From Paramecium octaurelia (Eukaryota > Ciliophora > Oligohymenophorea > Peniculida > Parameciidae), in NCBI GenBank assembly GCA_905182995.1, contig CAJJDP010000039.1, positions 525,660 through 589,659 of the forward strand: a stretch of DNA of 64,000 nt, read 5' to 3'. Positions 49,601 to 63,630 of the stretch are shown here, in pieces. The notes beneath the pieces were generated by a model that was not told the DNA's origin, did no database searches, and saw only the letters and a list, made by a program, of their open reading frames with translations. Numbering within the stretch: the first letter of the stretch is position 1; the number at the start of each line of letters is the position of its first letter. The position numbers and the translations under genes are program-made.

Positions 49601-52600
49601 TAAAACTAAGTCAAACGGAGTTGCCATTAGTAGTTATTAAGTTAATGACAATGTTCTATGTCAAAGTTAAATCATATTAATTAACATAGGTTGCCATTAT
49701 TCTTGCTTAAATTGTAATGGGCCTAAATCTAATCAATGTACACAATGCTTGGCTAGTGAGATGAGAGTTTTATCAAATTCTAGTTGTCCTTGCTCTCCTC
49801 ATTATTTTAATATTGGCAAGCCAAAGTGTTAATGTATATTTGTAATTCTAAATATTAGAATGCAATTATACGTGTGAAACTTGCGCAGGAATAGAAACTA
49901 CATGTCTGACTTGTTATGAAAACTCTTTTAGAATCCTTATCAATTAGGCATGTCTATGTCAAGACGGATATTTTGATAACGGTTCTAATTTTATATGCTA
50001 AAGTAATTTAAATAACTATCATTAATAGAATGTCATTATTCTTGTTATTAATGCAGCTCTACTTCTAAAAAATGTGTTTACTGTTCATCTACATCCAATA
50101 GACTATTGAATGAATAGATGTTCTCTTGTAATTGTTTGGATTCGTATTATGATGCTGGAGTGGAAGTTTGTGCAAAATGTCATTATTCTTGTTTTACTTG
50201 TAATTCTTCTGGATATGAATTTTGTCAATCTTGCGTAGATATGTCAACTTCCTTTAGAGTGTTTAATTAAGGAATATGTCAATGTTTACCTGGATATTAT
50301 GATGATGGAATTTCTCCTCATTGTCATCAATGCTAGAGTCAATGTTTAACTTGTTAAAACAATGCTGATTATTGTACATCATGCGAAGCTACAAGACATT
50401 TAGATGGAAATAATTGTCCATGTAAAACAGGTTATTATTTATATGATCTGGATAAATGTAGTAAATGTGATAAAAATTGCTTAAATTGTAAAATTAGTTC
50501 TTCAAATTGTGTTGAATGCGATTAATCATTAATGAGAATACTAGATATCAAAACTAAATACTGCAATTGCAAGCCTGGAACTACTGAAATTGCCGGTTTA
50601 TGCTAACCTTGTGATATTACCTGTTAAACATGCCAAAATTCAATCACTAATTGCACTTCTTGCAAAATGTTGAAAGTGTTATCTAACAATTAATGTAATT
50701 GCATAGATGGTACATATGAGAGCGGTAATGATAAATAGTGTTTATTTTGCGATAAAACCTGCTTTACATGTATAAATCAATAGAACTATTGTACATCATG
50801 TTCAGCAGATAATAATAGAATCCTTTAACCTGGAAATATTTGTATTTGCCAAGATGGATATTTTGAAGATTAAGTTTCTTTAAATTGTAGACCTTGCGAT
50901 AAGTCTTGTTTCACTTGTAAAATATCTCCTACTAATTGTCTAACATGTGATGAATCGTACAATCTGAGTATGAATAACTAGAATAGATGCGTTTGTTCTA
51001 AAAGTTTCTATTTTAATTCTACTACTTTAAAATGTGAAGGTATAATTATACTTATTCAGCTTGTAATATTTAGTGTGCAGAGTGTAAGACATAGTCCCAA
51101 TGCTTAGAGTGCGAAAATCTTACTCGATATTTTGATTCAGACAACATGATGTGCCCATGCAAAGATGGGTATTATGAGGTTAATTAAAAGAAATGTTCAT
51201 GTACGAATTCAGAATATTATTAGCCTGTGATTTGAGCTGTTAGACATGTATAAATTCATCTATAACATGTTTATCATGTGAACCAAAATATTTTAGAATT
51301 TTAAATAAATCTAATTAATGTATTTGTTTAGATGGTTATTATGATGTTGGGATTGGGATGTGTTAGTTATGCAATTCTTATTGTTAGACCTGCGTGAAAA
51401 CTTAAACCAAATGTACTTCATGCAATTAACAAAAATACTTCAGAGTATTGAATGCAAATTAATGCATTTGCTAAAATGGATACTTTGATAATGGTTAATT
51501 GATTTGTCAAAGTAAAATCTGTGATTATTTTATAGAATGCTCTAAATAATGTCTAACTTGTTACGGTAGACAAGATTTTTGTACAAGTTGTGATACGAAT
51601 TAAAATAGAATTGATCAATCAGTTATTAATAAATGTCCTTGTTAATCAGGTTTCTATGCATCTGATGATGAAACTTGCTAAAGTATTAATTGTTTTAATG
51701 ATAAGAATGCCATCTAAAATGTTAAACATGTAGCCAATCTAAAGAGATTTGTAAGAGTTGTTCCATTTCTGCTACTTCCAATAGACAAAGCATCTCTAAA
51801 AATTGTATTTGTAAAGATGGTTACTATGATGATGATACTTAAATGGATTGCTAAAAATGTGGCATACGTTGTAAATTATGCTTAAACTCTCCAACAAATT
51901 GTATATCTTGTTTTAGCAATCTTCGAGAAGGACCTCCTCTTTGTGATTGTAAGGTTGGTTTTTTTGAAAATTCATCTTAGAATTGTGAACGTATTCAATT
52001 ATTAGTAACATAGCTTGCGATATTTAATGCTTGACTTGTGAAAAGAGTTCTTCGAATTGCTTATTATGTAAAGAGGGGAGATCCACTTAAAAATGTTTAT
52101 GTTAAGATGGATATTATGAAGGTGGATAGCCACTTTGTCTATGTATTTTAGTCATTAATGATTATAGAATGTTCATTTTCATGCAAAACATGCAAAGATT
52201 CCCACATAAATTGTTTAAGTTGTAAAGGAGATAGGATTAACAATCCTACTTGTTCATGTCCAGATGGATTTTATGATGACTACTTGAATGAATCTTGTTA
52301 AGTTTGTGATTGGTTATGTAAAACTTGTAATATAGATGGTTGCCTAACTTGTAACGGAAATAGGATTTTATCTTCGGAAATGACTTGTGATTAACCACCA
52401 AATTCTGTGAATCATTCTGATACTCCATATTGTTCAAGTAATAAATTGTTTATAAATATTACAGCTTGTTAAGTTGCAGTAATTGACATTAGATTTTCTG
52501 ATGACTTGCTGTCTATCTAAGTTAAGTTTGACTTTTCGCTGAATCCATCATTTTTTACTACTCAATTTTCAGATAATGTCTGCTTCTTAATATTAGAAAA

Positions 52601-55600
52601 TCAAACTTATTAACTACTTGGTAAGAATCCTAGTTGTTATATTGATCCTGCTGATAATACAAAATTAATTTTGAAGGTAGGATATTAACCCAAATTAATT
52701 CCAGGGGATAAGATTGTATTTTATAATAACAATTTCGGTCATCAAGAATGCGATCAAAAATTAAGTGTGTTTATCTTCAATTATATTAAAAGTCCCATAA
52801 ACCCAGTCTCCCCAAATATAATATATGATTTACCAACTTCAATTCTAAATCCTTGCGATGATAATACAATATCCTTGAAATTGAAAATGAATGATGGGCT
52901 TAGAGATTTCATTGAAATAAAATGGACCTATATAGTAGATGGATATAACGGCAATGGCGATCTTGACAACTTTGTTGCTTTATTAACTAAATTATAGGTT
53001 TTAGAATTAGTTATCCCATTTTAAACTCTACCAAAACAGTCCAAAATTACATTCTATTTAGACTTTCAAAATTTTGTTGCCAAAAAAAGTACACAAATAA
53101 TTAACTTCGAAACCCATTCTGGTCAATTCCCCACCATTCTTTGGATTTCAAAACCCATTTATTTTAATTATGAAACTATCGTTTTGGAATTTAAAATTAA
53201 AAAGAAGGATTGCTCTGGATAGACAGAAACAACTTAAGTAGATAATTCTTAATATTCTATGGCCGTAGTTGAAGTTTATAGAAACGATTCCAATTCAAAA
53301 CCATCAAGGGTAGATTATTCAGAAATCACAAATCAAAGCAGTTTTAGTGTTACTATTTTAAAATATACCTTGACTTCTAGAACTGCATACACTTTCGAAT
53401 AGACAACCCTTGATGCTTTACTGAACTTTTCAATTAAAAGAAACATTACAATTGAAATTAGCTCAGGAGGTATTCTTTGTTAATTTTACGACACTAAAAA
53501 GATTCAGAATTATCGAAAAGAAACTTATATTTTCATATAATGTAAAGATTTAGATACTCAATATGACTGGAATGAGGATCCTGGTATTTCAATAAATGTT
53601 GAATGTGTTGACTTAACAACGAATTCCCTTTGTAAAAATTTAAATCAAAAGTTAATCTAAATCAATAAAACAGAAAGTTTTCACGTTATTCCAAAATAAA
53701 CTATCAAACCTTACACTATTTAAAGTTGGTCAGTAGTGGCTTCAAAAAATTAATACTCATATATAATTAAATAAAATATTATCTATTTAGATAATGATTT
53801 TAAATTATTGAATGTAACTTATAGTAAAGGGTATTTGATGAGGGCAATCAATAACTTTGAAAATTTGGAGTTTACTATTAATATTCCTTTTGAAGATAGG
53901 CAATATCTTCTAGATTATCAATTAGCTATTATTTATAACTTCGAACTTGTAAAGATATTATAATCTGAATACTTTTAACAATAATTTCGTATGTTTGACT
54001 ACTTTTAGGAATTTACAAAAGGAGATAAAATAAATCTGAAATTTTTGGCTTAGTTTACTAATGAAATTATACCCAGTCAAGAGGATTTATAAATAAATGT
54101 TAATTAGCCTCCTACATGTATAGTTAGCTTAAGTGAATAAACAGTTGAAGCTTTGAAACCCTTAAAGGTAATTGCAATTTGCAAGTTTTCTGAATCAGCT
54201 CCTTTTACCTACCAATTAAGATATTTTCTTCAAAAATAAGATTTAACTGATTTCTTGAATAGAACAACTGATTATTCATTAATCTTGAGCAGTTATTCAG
54301 GTTCTTATACTATATAAGTCACTCTTCCATTCTCTGATGGCGTTTTTCTAATATAGGCAATGGATTCAAAAGGATCTTACCTAAATATTGAAAAACAGTT
54401 AAACGTAACAATGACTGTGCTCAATTGTTCATAGATCAATATTCATTAATATAATTTAAATTTCTAAATTTCATTATTATTAGAAACCATTATGAATCAT
54501 TACGACTAATAAAATTGTGATACTTTATCTAATTAATTATATTCAAATATATAAACCTATTTGAGAGCTGATAATATTGATGATCAATTGTTAGTATATC
54601 AAACTATTAAATTGTATAAAAGAATACTTCAAAATAAAGCTTCACACTCCTTTAATAGATTAATATATGAAAATTCAAACACTTGTTTTGAAAACTTGAC
54701 AAAAACCTTTTATGTCAGTATTATAAATTTTAACACTTCATCGACCGTTACTCCATCTAGTTTGCAAGAAGACCTAAAATAAATTAAGGCAATTACCCAG
54801 AAAATGATAAAAAAGCTTGCAGACTTTAATGATTAAATTCTCTAAAATGATGTGTTCTTGGATGAAAAACTTTATTAAAAAAAAGTAGCTATTATAAACT
54901 CTTTATCAGTTATATAGCATTTAATTGATGATATCTTCCTTAAAATTCCAAAAGCCACTAGTACTTCTAATTAAGAGAAAGAATAGATTATTAATGTAGC
55001 AGAGGGATTAATAAGCCTGATTGAAAAGATTGCAATGTAAATTAATGTTCAAGTAAAGGTTAACGGATTTCAATTAAGTACTAATGGAAAAATACTCAAA
55101 TGGTAATTATCCAAAAATACAAAAGAAAAGATAAATAAACAATTTAATATTGAAAGAGATCTATTAGATGGATTGATTGATTTTGTTTAAAAAGAGTAAT
55201 TAGAATTAAATTACAACTATTTAAATCTATCTCATAAGTTATAATCATAATTGCAAACATTTTTCAATTTAACTAATCTCGAAATTAATGAATAGACGTT
55301 GAAGAAAACTAATTTAAAGAATCATCTTTATAATGATCGATACATTGATTATCAATCTGCACCTAGATAATATATAATAGATATGCTTTAAATTCCTTAT
55401 TGCCAAGAACAATTTCCTTAAGACAACCCCTATTTATATGATTGCGTTAATATCAATAAGGATGGACATTTCTAGAAATGTGAATTATCAACTGAAGAAA
55501 TTGATAATAAAACTATATCATTATCTTGCAAATGCCAACAATTAGGAAGTATAATTTTAATTTAATCTCCCTAAAATTCACTATCATAAGAAAATATCCC

Positions 55601-56456
55601 TAATGCTCAAATTGAAAATAAAATTTAAGATAATAATCTAATATTAAATGAATAACCAATTTTACTATTTCATGGAATTTTTATAGCTTTTTCTTACTTC
55701 ATCTATTTTGAATTATTCACGATTGAAATTAAATAATAATAAACACCATAAAATTCTAGAATAGATTGTGAGAATAATTTAGATGAAAATTATGAATCAG
55801 GAAAACCTAAGATACTCAAACTTTATCCAGGAACTTTAGCAGTTTTCAAAATATGCTTTAAAGTAATTACTATTATTAATATGTAGTTTATTCATGAAGT
55901 ATTATCCTGCTTTAATGCCGAAAATACAATTCTTACAAAAAGTTATCGTTTTTTATAACTATCAATCAAAATAAGTATGTTAATACCAATTTCGTTTTTG
56001 GAAGCAACTTCTTTAAATGAAATTTCAGTATTCGCAATTTTAATCATAAATTGTGGAGTTTTTGCAATTTTTAGAATGATCCTAAAGTTATTTTAGTCGA
56101 TTTACAGATTTGGGGGAAAATGGAGTATTTCGATTATTATCATATTTCTCCTCATACACATCTTATGCTACCTAGATTTCATTCTATAATTGAAGCGATA
56201 GTAACAATCATAATCTATTTTTAGCTAATAAGACCTTTAGATAATCAATTTCGAAATTTTTCTTCTTTTAATCTGTTCACTCTTTTTATTTTATGTCATT
56301 TTGGATCCAATTATGCTATTCTTAAGGCTTATTATTTATAAGCATATCGCTTTCTAAATTAAAAATTAAAAAGTTAATCCGTGGAATTAATTTTTCTACT
56401 TTTTTGTTTACCATTAAAAACTAGATGATCTATTTAAGTTTTATGCCATAATGTGA
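46699..56456 (+). CDS. Giant Cys-rich (furin-like repeat) polytopic membrane protein, about 3076 aa
   Basis: Twenty-two introns (20-27 nt) give a consistent frame from ATG 46699 to TGA 56454-56456. A signal-like N-terminus (MFKPIFGTILYLSCIISVQA) is followed by two lectin-like segments with shared motifs (LFGGFNAFGKK, VALFGGFNLAG; KQSWGFRDFILSV, ESFGIRDFVIFYG). About 25-30 growth-factor-receptor/furin-like cysteine repeats follow, from 47840 to 52440 (pattern C-H-Y-x-C-x-x-C...C-x-x-C). A long ectodomain without such cysteines recalls REJ-type modules of polycystin-like proteins. The C-terminus has several membrane helices (PILLFHGIFIAFSYFIYF, then ILIINCGVFAIFRMIL, SIIIIFLLIHILCYL and FEIFLLLICSLFLFYVIL). 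A surface receptor or adhesion role is inferred; homology to polycystin-1 is a suggestion only. Confidence 0.88.
47896..52466 (+). repeat. Tandem cysteine-rich repeats separated by phase-1 micro-introns
   Basis: Within the giant gene, repeats of about 45-60 residues follow the pattern C(H/N/D)xxCxxC, then CxxC and CxCxxGYY/FxxG. Nineteen introns of 20-27 nt lie in this segment, and every one I checked interrupts after the first base of a codon, one codon before the CxxxCxxC start of the next repeat. In the central part (about 50170-51040) several repeats are fused without introns. Confidence 0.82.
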
Positions 56457-57366
56457 AATTATTAATAAAAATTTCAAATAAATTTTACAAATTATTTCCA
56501 TTTTAATAATTTCAAAATTATTAAATTATCAAAAAAAATTTCAGAACAAACATTTATAATTTTGAATTTTTAAAGTTCTTTATTTAACAATCAATTTAAT
56601 ATTAAATACTCTAAATTGGCATAAATTAATATAAATAACATTTGAATAAAGAATTTAACAGATATATTTTCAAATCTTATTTGTCATACTTTACAGTAAT
56701 AATTTAATTTTATTTGACAAATTTGGAATAATAAAATAATTGGAACTACATAGCTGGATTTTTATGATAAAGACAAAAAACCGGCTAGACTTTCAAACTT
56801 AATTACCAAGTCTAGAACTTTAATAAATGTTATGGGTTTTATTCTTCATCAATTTCTCTACAAGCCAAATTTAATCATTGTATTTTTTCTTATGCATTAA
56901 CGTTATATGAAAATCAAATGGCTGATGTTTGTTTTTGATAAAAAATTTTAATTCTTTTGGAATTTACAATTTTAGTATTACATTAACGCAAAGTTATTGT
57001 TTTATTAAAAATCTTTAGAACTATAAATTATTATTCAATAAAAATTAATAATTATTTGATGAAATCATTTGAGGTTAAAATAAGAAGAATAATAATAACA
57101 ACGCTTTTTAAACTACAAAAAAAGACTGTTTGGAAAATAATGAATGAAGAACAAAATAATGAACTGTGGATAAATTTATATCATTGCGTGTTGAATTAGT
57201 TGTGAAAACTCAATTAAATGATTTATTTTGATTTTAAAAGAAAAATCTTCATTTTTTAATATTTTTTTGGGCAAAAGGCCAACAGTAATTTTATTCTTTA
57301 TGATCTTTTAAAAATGAAGATTTTCTATATTTATATCACACAAAAATATATGACTCATCAAAGTAA
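56457..57366. other. AT-rich spacer
   Basis: About 900 nt with long A/T runs and no supported gene on either strand. Confidence 0.6.
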
Positions 57367-57563
57367 TCAGAAGTCGTATTTCTTGTGCAACAACTATTAG
57401 CTGCATCTAGTCCTTATCCAAATCAAAATTGTAAGCCTAGATAAACGGAGAGATAATTGCACCTAATGAGAGGAAAAATGGGTCCAATACTTTAATACTG
57501 GTGGGTAGTTACTTACCCTTTGGATTGTTTCTTTCTCTTTGGTTCGATGGCCTGAACAATCAT
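57367..57563 (-). CDS. Doubtful short gene or remnant
   Basis: From ATG 57563 the reading MIVQAIEPKRKKQSKG is followed by two good intron-like sequences of 27 nt (gtaagta...ttaaag) and 26 nt (gtgcaat...tctag); splicing both gives a short product ending LLHKKYDF at TGA 57367. The composition is less AT-rich than the surrounding DNA. Two well-formed introns argue for a real or recently real gene, but the product is small and unrecognised, so it could be the tail of a decayed gene. Confidence 0.3.
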
Positions 57564-60500
57564 CACCACCCTCAATCTCAAAAATATAAAATTAGCCATA
57601 AAATTTAAAAATAATAAAGTAAATTTATCAGTTCCTTTAAAAGTATTAGCCTTGAGTTTATTTATATATTTAAGGGAGACTCATAACTTTTTTTCAATAT
57701 TTATCACCCTTTTGGCATAAATCATAGTAACAAAAAAGAATAGAAAGCTGTACTTTTATCGCAGAGTATCATCCTTTATTTTAACTTCACAATATCAGGG
57801 TAATTTTTGAATAAAATATATGAAGACATACTTTTTGTAAATTAAATAATTAAAGCTATAATAAATACAACCTAGCAATTATATCAGACTAACTATTTTT
57901 TCTTTAACAATTATATTACATTAAATACACATAATTTAAGTCTTCTATATGAAGAGTTGGAATTACTTGATAAAAGAAAATATCTAACTCTTTTTTTCAT
58001 ACCAAATTTTTTATTTATATGTTGCTAGGTACTGTAAGAATCTTAAATGTTTAAGAGATTACTAATTGAAATAAAATTCACTTAAAAAAGAAAATTACTT
58101 GAATTTAGAATTATTTTTTTGTGTGTGTTTACAACTTTAGCTCCTTCCATTGCTTGTATATACATCCTAACCTAAGGCTGGCATTCTATGTAGATGGGTC
58201 GCTCTAATTGTACTGAAAAATAATTACCGAGCTAAACAACTGAGGAGAAATTTTACTTTGTCCTCAATACTTGAAATTCTGTTAACAAGGACTGACGAAA
58301 AGAGAACCATTTACACAATAAGTTGTGGTGGCTTAATTGGAAGATACAGATCATGTATGTTATGCACTTTTACTGAATATAATAAATCTCTTCTTGATTC
58401 CTTGAATTTAGTTTATATTGAACAACATGATTTCACATTTAGTGACTTATAGATGAGCAAGCCCATATAATGATTCTACCTATGTGGACAAGTGTAATAA
58501 TAGCATAAAGCAGTAAATATTGAAACATTGCAATTCTCAGCCACTTGAATATCTTTGATAATCAAATCTGTTCACAATGTTGCTTGTTCTTAATTCCAAC
58601 AATATACCAGACTTAGGGTAATTGTATTGCAAGTAAAATATGAATATTTTACATAGAGAATGTCTCCAAAACATAAAAACAAGTATCACTCCTGCTTATG
58701 TATTATTGTTATTCTTAATGTTATAAGATAAATATGCGGCGTTGATGATTGTTCTGAATATCATCTTTTAATCCCTCCTTTTAGTATTGAACTGAATGTT
58801 GATTGATTAAAGTTTGTTATTTTTTGTGGCTTTAGTTTAGACTGCGCATTAACTTTCTCTTGTTAAACTAATTCTTAACTTATTCTGACTAATGTTCCAA
58901 GCTCATATTTACAATCTTCTTCATGCAGGATAATATAATTCGTTCACTAGTACAGCGTTGAGCACTTGAAAGTTTTCCTAAGTGTCCACACAGCTCTTAC
59001 TTGTCCATATCATGGAGTAAATTAAGATTAAGATGTACTTCACATTGATTTGCAAATAAATTGATGTATATTAGATTAAAACACCCTAACAGTAAGGTAA
59101 GCTATGAGAAATCCTAACAACTTCACCTACTTGCATTACATTTGAGATTCCTATTTATTTGATCTATCATATCGGACAATTGAGCACTTTTTAATCTTAT
59201 GCATCAAGTATTTCTTGAACTAAATGAAGCAAATATAGAATATTTGATGCTTTTATTTGTGTTTCTAATGCCTCATATATCTCTATATGCTTCCTTTAAG
59301 AGATAAACTTTTACATTTTGTTTAATAGGGTGCATTCTTGACAACAATACATTTTGCACTTTGTGAAAAGTAATCTATGTATGCTAAGAATGCCAATAAA
59401 CATGGTTAAAAAAATTGACAGTTTAATTAAATAATGCCTTTTTGATATCAAAATGATTGGAAATATTTTCCTTCTTGTATAGGATCAAACCTTCACTAGT
59501 TAGACATTGCACCCTAGCACAAACAACGTAAGAATTCAACCATTAAATTTACTTATCATTCTGATGCTACTTTGTTTCTGATTACAAAGCATATGAATCA
59601 TCTTCAACTCATTAATGAAATTCAATTTATCATTTTTTATCTGCTTGCGAATACTATTCATGATTGCATCTTTTTGATATCATTTTGTTGCTCCATTTTA
59701 ATTATCAACAGTAGTTGTTTGTAAAATATTGCAGTAGATTTGAATGCTTAAGCAACAGCTACCTCCATTTGATTCTTGAAATTCTTCTTGTAAGAAGTGT
59801 GATTGAAAAACTACATTTTGTGCTTCACAAGCACTCTGACGAGATTGTTCATAAATCTCTTCAACATATTCTAACCTACTTATTTCTTTTTCATTCTCGG
59901 TTGCTATTTATAATCTCCTTTATGCACCTATGTTGATTTCTTTTTACTAATTGCTTTAATATGTGTCCGTACTATGTATTTTCTCCAATCAAGCAGACTT
60001 GCAAGATTGGATAGATGACTTTTATTCAAATTGTTCGGCTTTTTTCTACTTAATGATAAAACTAAAGTAGAAGTTTTTTAATTATTGTTTCAGGTGCAAC
60101 TCCAATATTTATATTGTGGTTTTATTTCTAATCCTTGTGATACCAGTATATTTACTGGAACTCTGCTGCCATACTTGCGATGCACCATTTGTACTCAGAG
60201 TACTTGTGCTACTTTCTCAAATAAAAGTGCTACTTAGTTTTGCTTTCTAGTACTTTTAGATTACAGTCACCTGCTAATACTTAAATATCTATTTCATGTA
60301 GTGTTTCTTCAGCGAATTTTGTATTCAACCCTAAGCATCAATAACGAGAATCCCTAAACATATTCTTTCTAATTTTATCATGATAGATACTATCAAAATA
60401 AAGAATTTCTTATAGAATTGCTGAGTCATATAAATTATCACCATTAACCTTTTTCCGGGTTTATACAACATCACATCGTCCTAGAAATCTCTGATTTCAA

Positions 60501-63500
60501 TACAATTTGATTTTTTTGGTGATCAGAAAATGGTACTTGTAACCAGCAAAATATACTGCAGAAAGATTTTGTATAATTTAGAATTTACTCCAATCATTAT
60601 TCAAATGTAGTCACTTTTGAACTTGTAAACTACTTTTATCGCTTTCCATCACCATAGTTAAGGTCTTTCAATCAATATTATTCTAAATTCAATAGTTTGA
60701 TAATGTTGTTTTAATAATGAAATTCTAATTATTGGAATACATAGAGCCAAGAAATTTATGACAGAGATTGGCTCTCATGATTAATATCATCTTCTTTGAA
60801 ATGCTATTGTTGTGCTTCATGCTTTCGTAAATTTGCATTTTATGAGATGCTAAATCATAAGCCATCTTCTTCGTTACCAGTTAAAACTTAGCTTTCATAC
60901 TTTGCATCAGCTTGAAGCATGTGTCTAATTTTAAAGCTGAATACCTTATATTATCTAATTTTATCTTTATTTCACATGTGATTACTTCATTTGTAATTTG
61001 TTTTGTTTATGTTACTAGAGCTCATTCTTATGTTTTTTTAAATATGTTTGCTGGCAATGTTTTGATCAGTTGTTAGCTAAGCATTGCTACAATTATATCT
61101 CATTTGCAGATTGATATAATCAGCTGAATAACAAACCTCCTTTCATAAATTATATAGGGCAATTATTATTATTGTAAAATACTTCTTTGGAATTAAGAAG
61201 CAAATAGTTATGGTGCTATCAAAGACTCACTACAAGGTGTGTAGTGGGAGCCTGCTTAATTAAGCTATTTCTCAACCAGGATAGCTCTTTTACTCATTGT
61301 TATTTTGTACTGTTATGGACCAGTGCTTAAACCAGTGTTAATATATTTCATTCAACAACCATCATGACACATCCATGTCAATCTAAGTCTCATACCATTT
61401 TTTCACTTCCAATCAAAGGCATGCAATAAGAATTGGGTATGAATATAAATTCAATTCTCAATAAAAAATATCACATTCATAAATTTGCATCCAAACTATG
61501 ATTACTAAGATTATAGGTTGAGCTTGAAGTTCTTCATTAAACATTACTGGCTTTTTTTGATGATGAAAACTAATTTCAAAGGTAGGATATTAATGGAGGC
61601 ATATTTAGTCATTAACCTAAGATCTAATTTTAGAAATCACTGCGGTTCTTTTCAGTAAGCAGAATTAAGTAAAACATTTTGATCCCTAAAATAATAAGAA
61701 GCAGGAAATTAAAATTTAATAATTAAGAAAGAAAAATTGTGTTTCTTTTGGAAATAAATTCATACCAATTTTACAAGATAATAGATTAATGGCTTAAATT
61801 AAATAAATAGTATAATTAGGCAAGAGTTTGTATAGGATTCTTAATTTATATAATTATTGTTTGTGAAAAGATCTTGACATAGGTCTTTCGGAAGTTTGCA
61901 TATTTATTTATCTCTGCTCTATTTCTTAATTATTAGTTGATGAAAATTGTACTTTAATAAAGATAGTTTATTAAATACTACAGTTTCGTATTTCTGATAT
62001 CCACCCTCATCAGGTTATCTATTACATTTTTTTTAATTTATACAGCATCACTCTTAAATTTTTCAGATAGTACCTAATTGGTCATCGGATGCATAAAGCA
62101 GCTAGTAATATCTCATATTGAGAATGGTTATTTAGCAAAGTAGGCAGCAATTCCTTGATATTTTACATTTTTGAGAAGTTTTATAGTTTTTTGTAGGTAT
62201 TTCATTCCATCAACTATAACTGGAAATTGTACAACTTGAATTTGCGTTTAATATAATCATTTAGATTGCAATTCTGCACTCCAAACTCAGGGTCTTGTTT
62301 CAAATTTTAGAAAATACAAACATATATTCATAATGTCTTGATGGTTACTATGCTGACAACTATCTACCTAATAAACTATGCATTAAATATGATTGGCAGG
62401 ATATTATAAAACTCAATGAGATAGTAACTCTAGGATGATTTTCGGTGAGTTTAGACTTACAAGTTGCTGTTATATTATAGGTATATGAAATTAATATACA
62501 ACAGTGCCACAATCTGTAAAATATTTCGAACCCATCTTGTAATTATTACTCTTATTATATAGCCACGATAAAATAATTGAAATTTTAGTTAATGTTATAA
62601 ACCATCAAAAAGCTTTCTTATATTGACACTTGTCCTAAAGTATAAAATTTATGTCACTATTATACTTACTTATTAATTCTATATGTTTATAGTATAGTAA
62701 AGAGCAAAGGATACACTTGAGGAGTGTTTGATTTATTGAACAAAGATCCTATCTATTTCAATTTGTGCCATTTTGTAATTTGCCCACAATACATTTCATG
62801 TCGCATTCCTATAAATTTTTTTATATAACTTTCATGTTCTCATGAAAATATTCTGCAGCTTGATTCATCATTTGCTTCTAATAATTTTTTGACATGTTTA
62901 TGAAACTTCCCAGATCCTCATGCTTGTTCTTCATTTCCAACTTTATGTGAGTCTTTGAAAAAACTCTGCTACTTAGTTCCTAATTGATATCATAAAGTGT
63001 TGGTAATCACATATCTTATAAAAGCTCTAGCATTCCAATCTCAGGTTATTACGTCTCATTTATATTTTTCTCTGTACTGTTTCAAATTGCACTGAATATA
63101 CTAAACGCTATCATCTAAACCTTTTTAAATATACACGTTTCTATAAAGTTTGCACAACTTTAAGACATCAGTTAATACTTGTTTAAGTTTCCTCATTTTG
63201 GTGTGCTTCAGACTCAAAACATGAAGTACGATGTCATGAAATTTTGGTTGGATTTCCATTACTGAGAACTAAGCTTGCTGGTTTCAAATTTATTCTTAAC
63301 TAAAAGTTTGGAATAGGGGAATGTTCAAATCAATACTATAATTGATTTAATAAAGAAAATAAATAGTTTTCATATGCTTCTTTTGACAAGTTTAGGCTTT
63401 CCTTATTATTTCTGTGGTGTTCAGCAGTTTCCTCCTCTGCTTCCTTTTATCAATTACGATAAGGTGGAGCATCGTAGTTAAAACCATCATAAAATTTTTA

Positions 63501-63630
63501 AGTTGAAGTTCTCACATGGAAATTTGTTAATTAACTAATAATTCAATAGAAAATTCAGAGCAATAAGTTTTCTATTTTGGTAGAGATTTATCAAACAATA
63601 ATAATAATAATTTGATGTAAAAAATTAATG
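57564..63630. other. Six-kb region without intact genes, probable fossil coding or transposon DNA
   Basis: TGA codons occur in all six frames at about the chance rate, so no intact gene is supported. Yet the base composition (for example about 35 percent GC around 60180-60240) is close to that of the genes and clearly above real spacers in this window (about 20 percent). Open stretches with protein-like composition occur on the minus strand, for example EISRLEYVEEIYEQSRQ near 59870 and FHDIVLHVLSLKHTKMRK near 63230. I found no terminal repeats, transposase or reverse-transcriptase motif by eye. Confidence 0.5.

Noticed and set aside
59890-60870. A one-kb minus-strand frame that seems protein-like if TGA is read as an amino acid, including LAGDCN resembling an exonuclease-endonuclease motif
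   Set aside because: TGA spacing is about what chance predicts at this composition, TGG is also used for Trp, and everywhere else TGA is the stop. No other endonuclease motif accompanies it.
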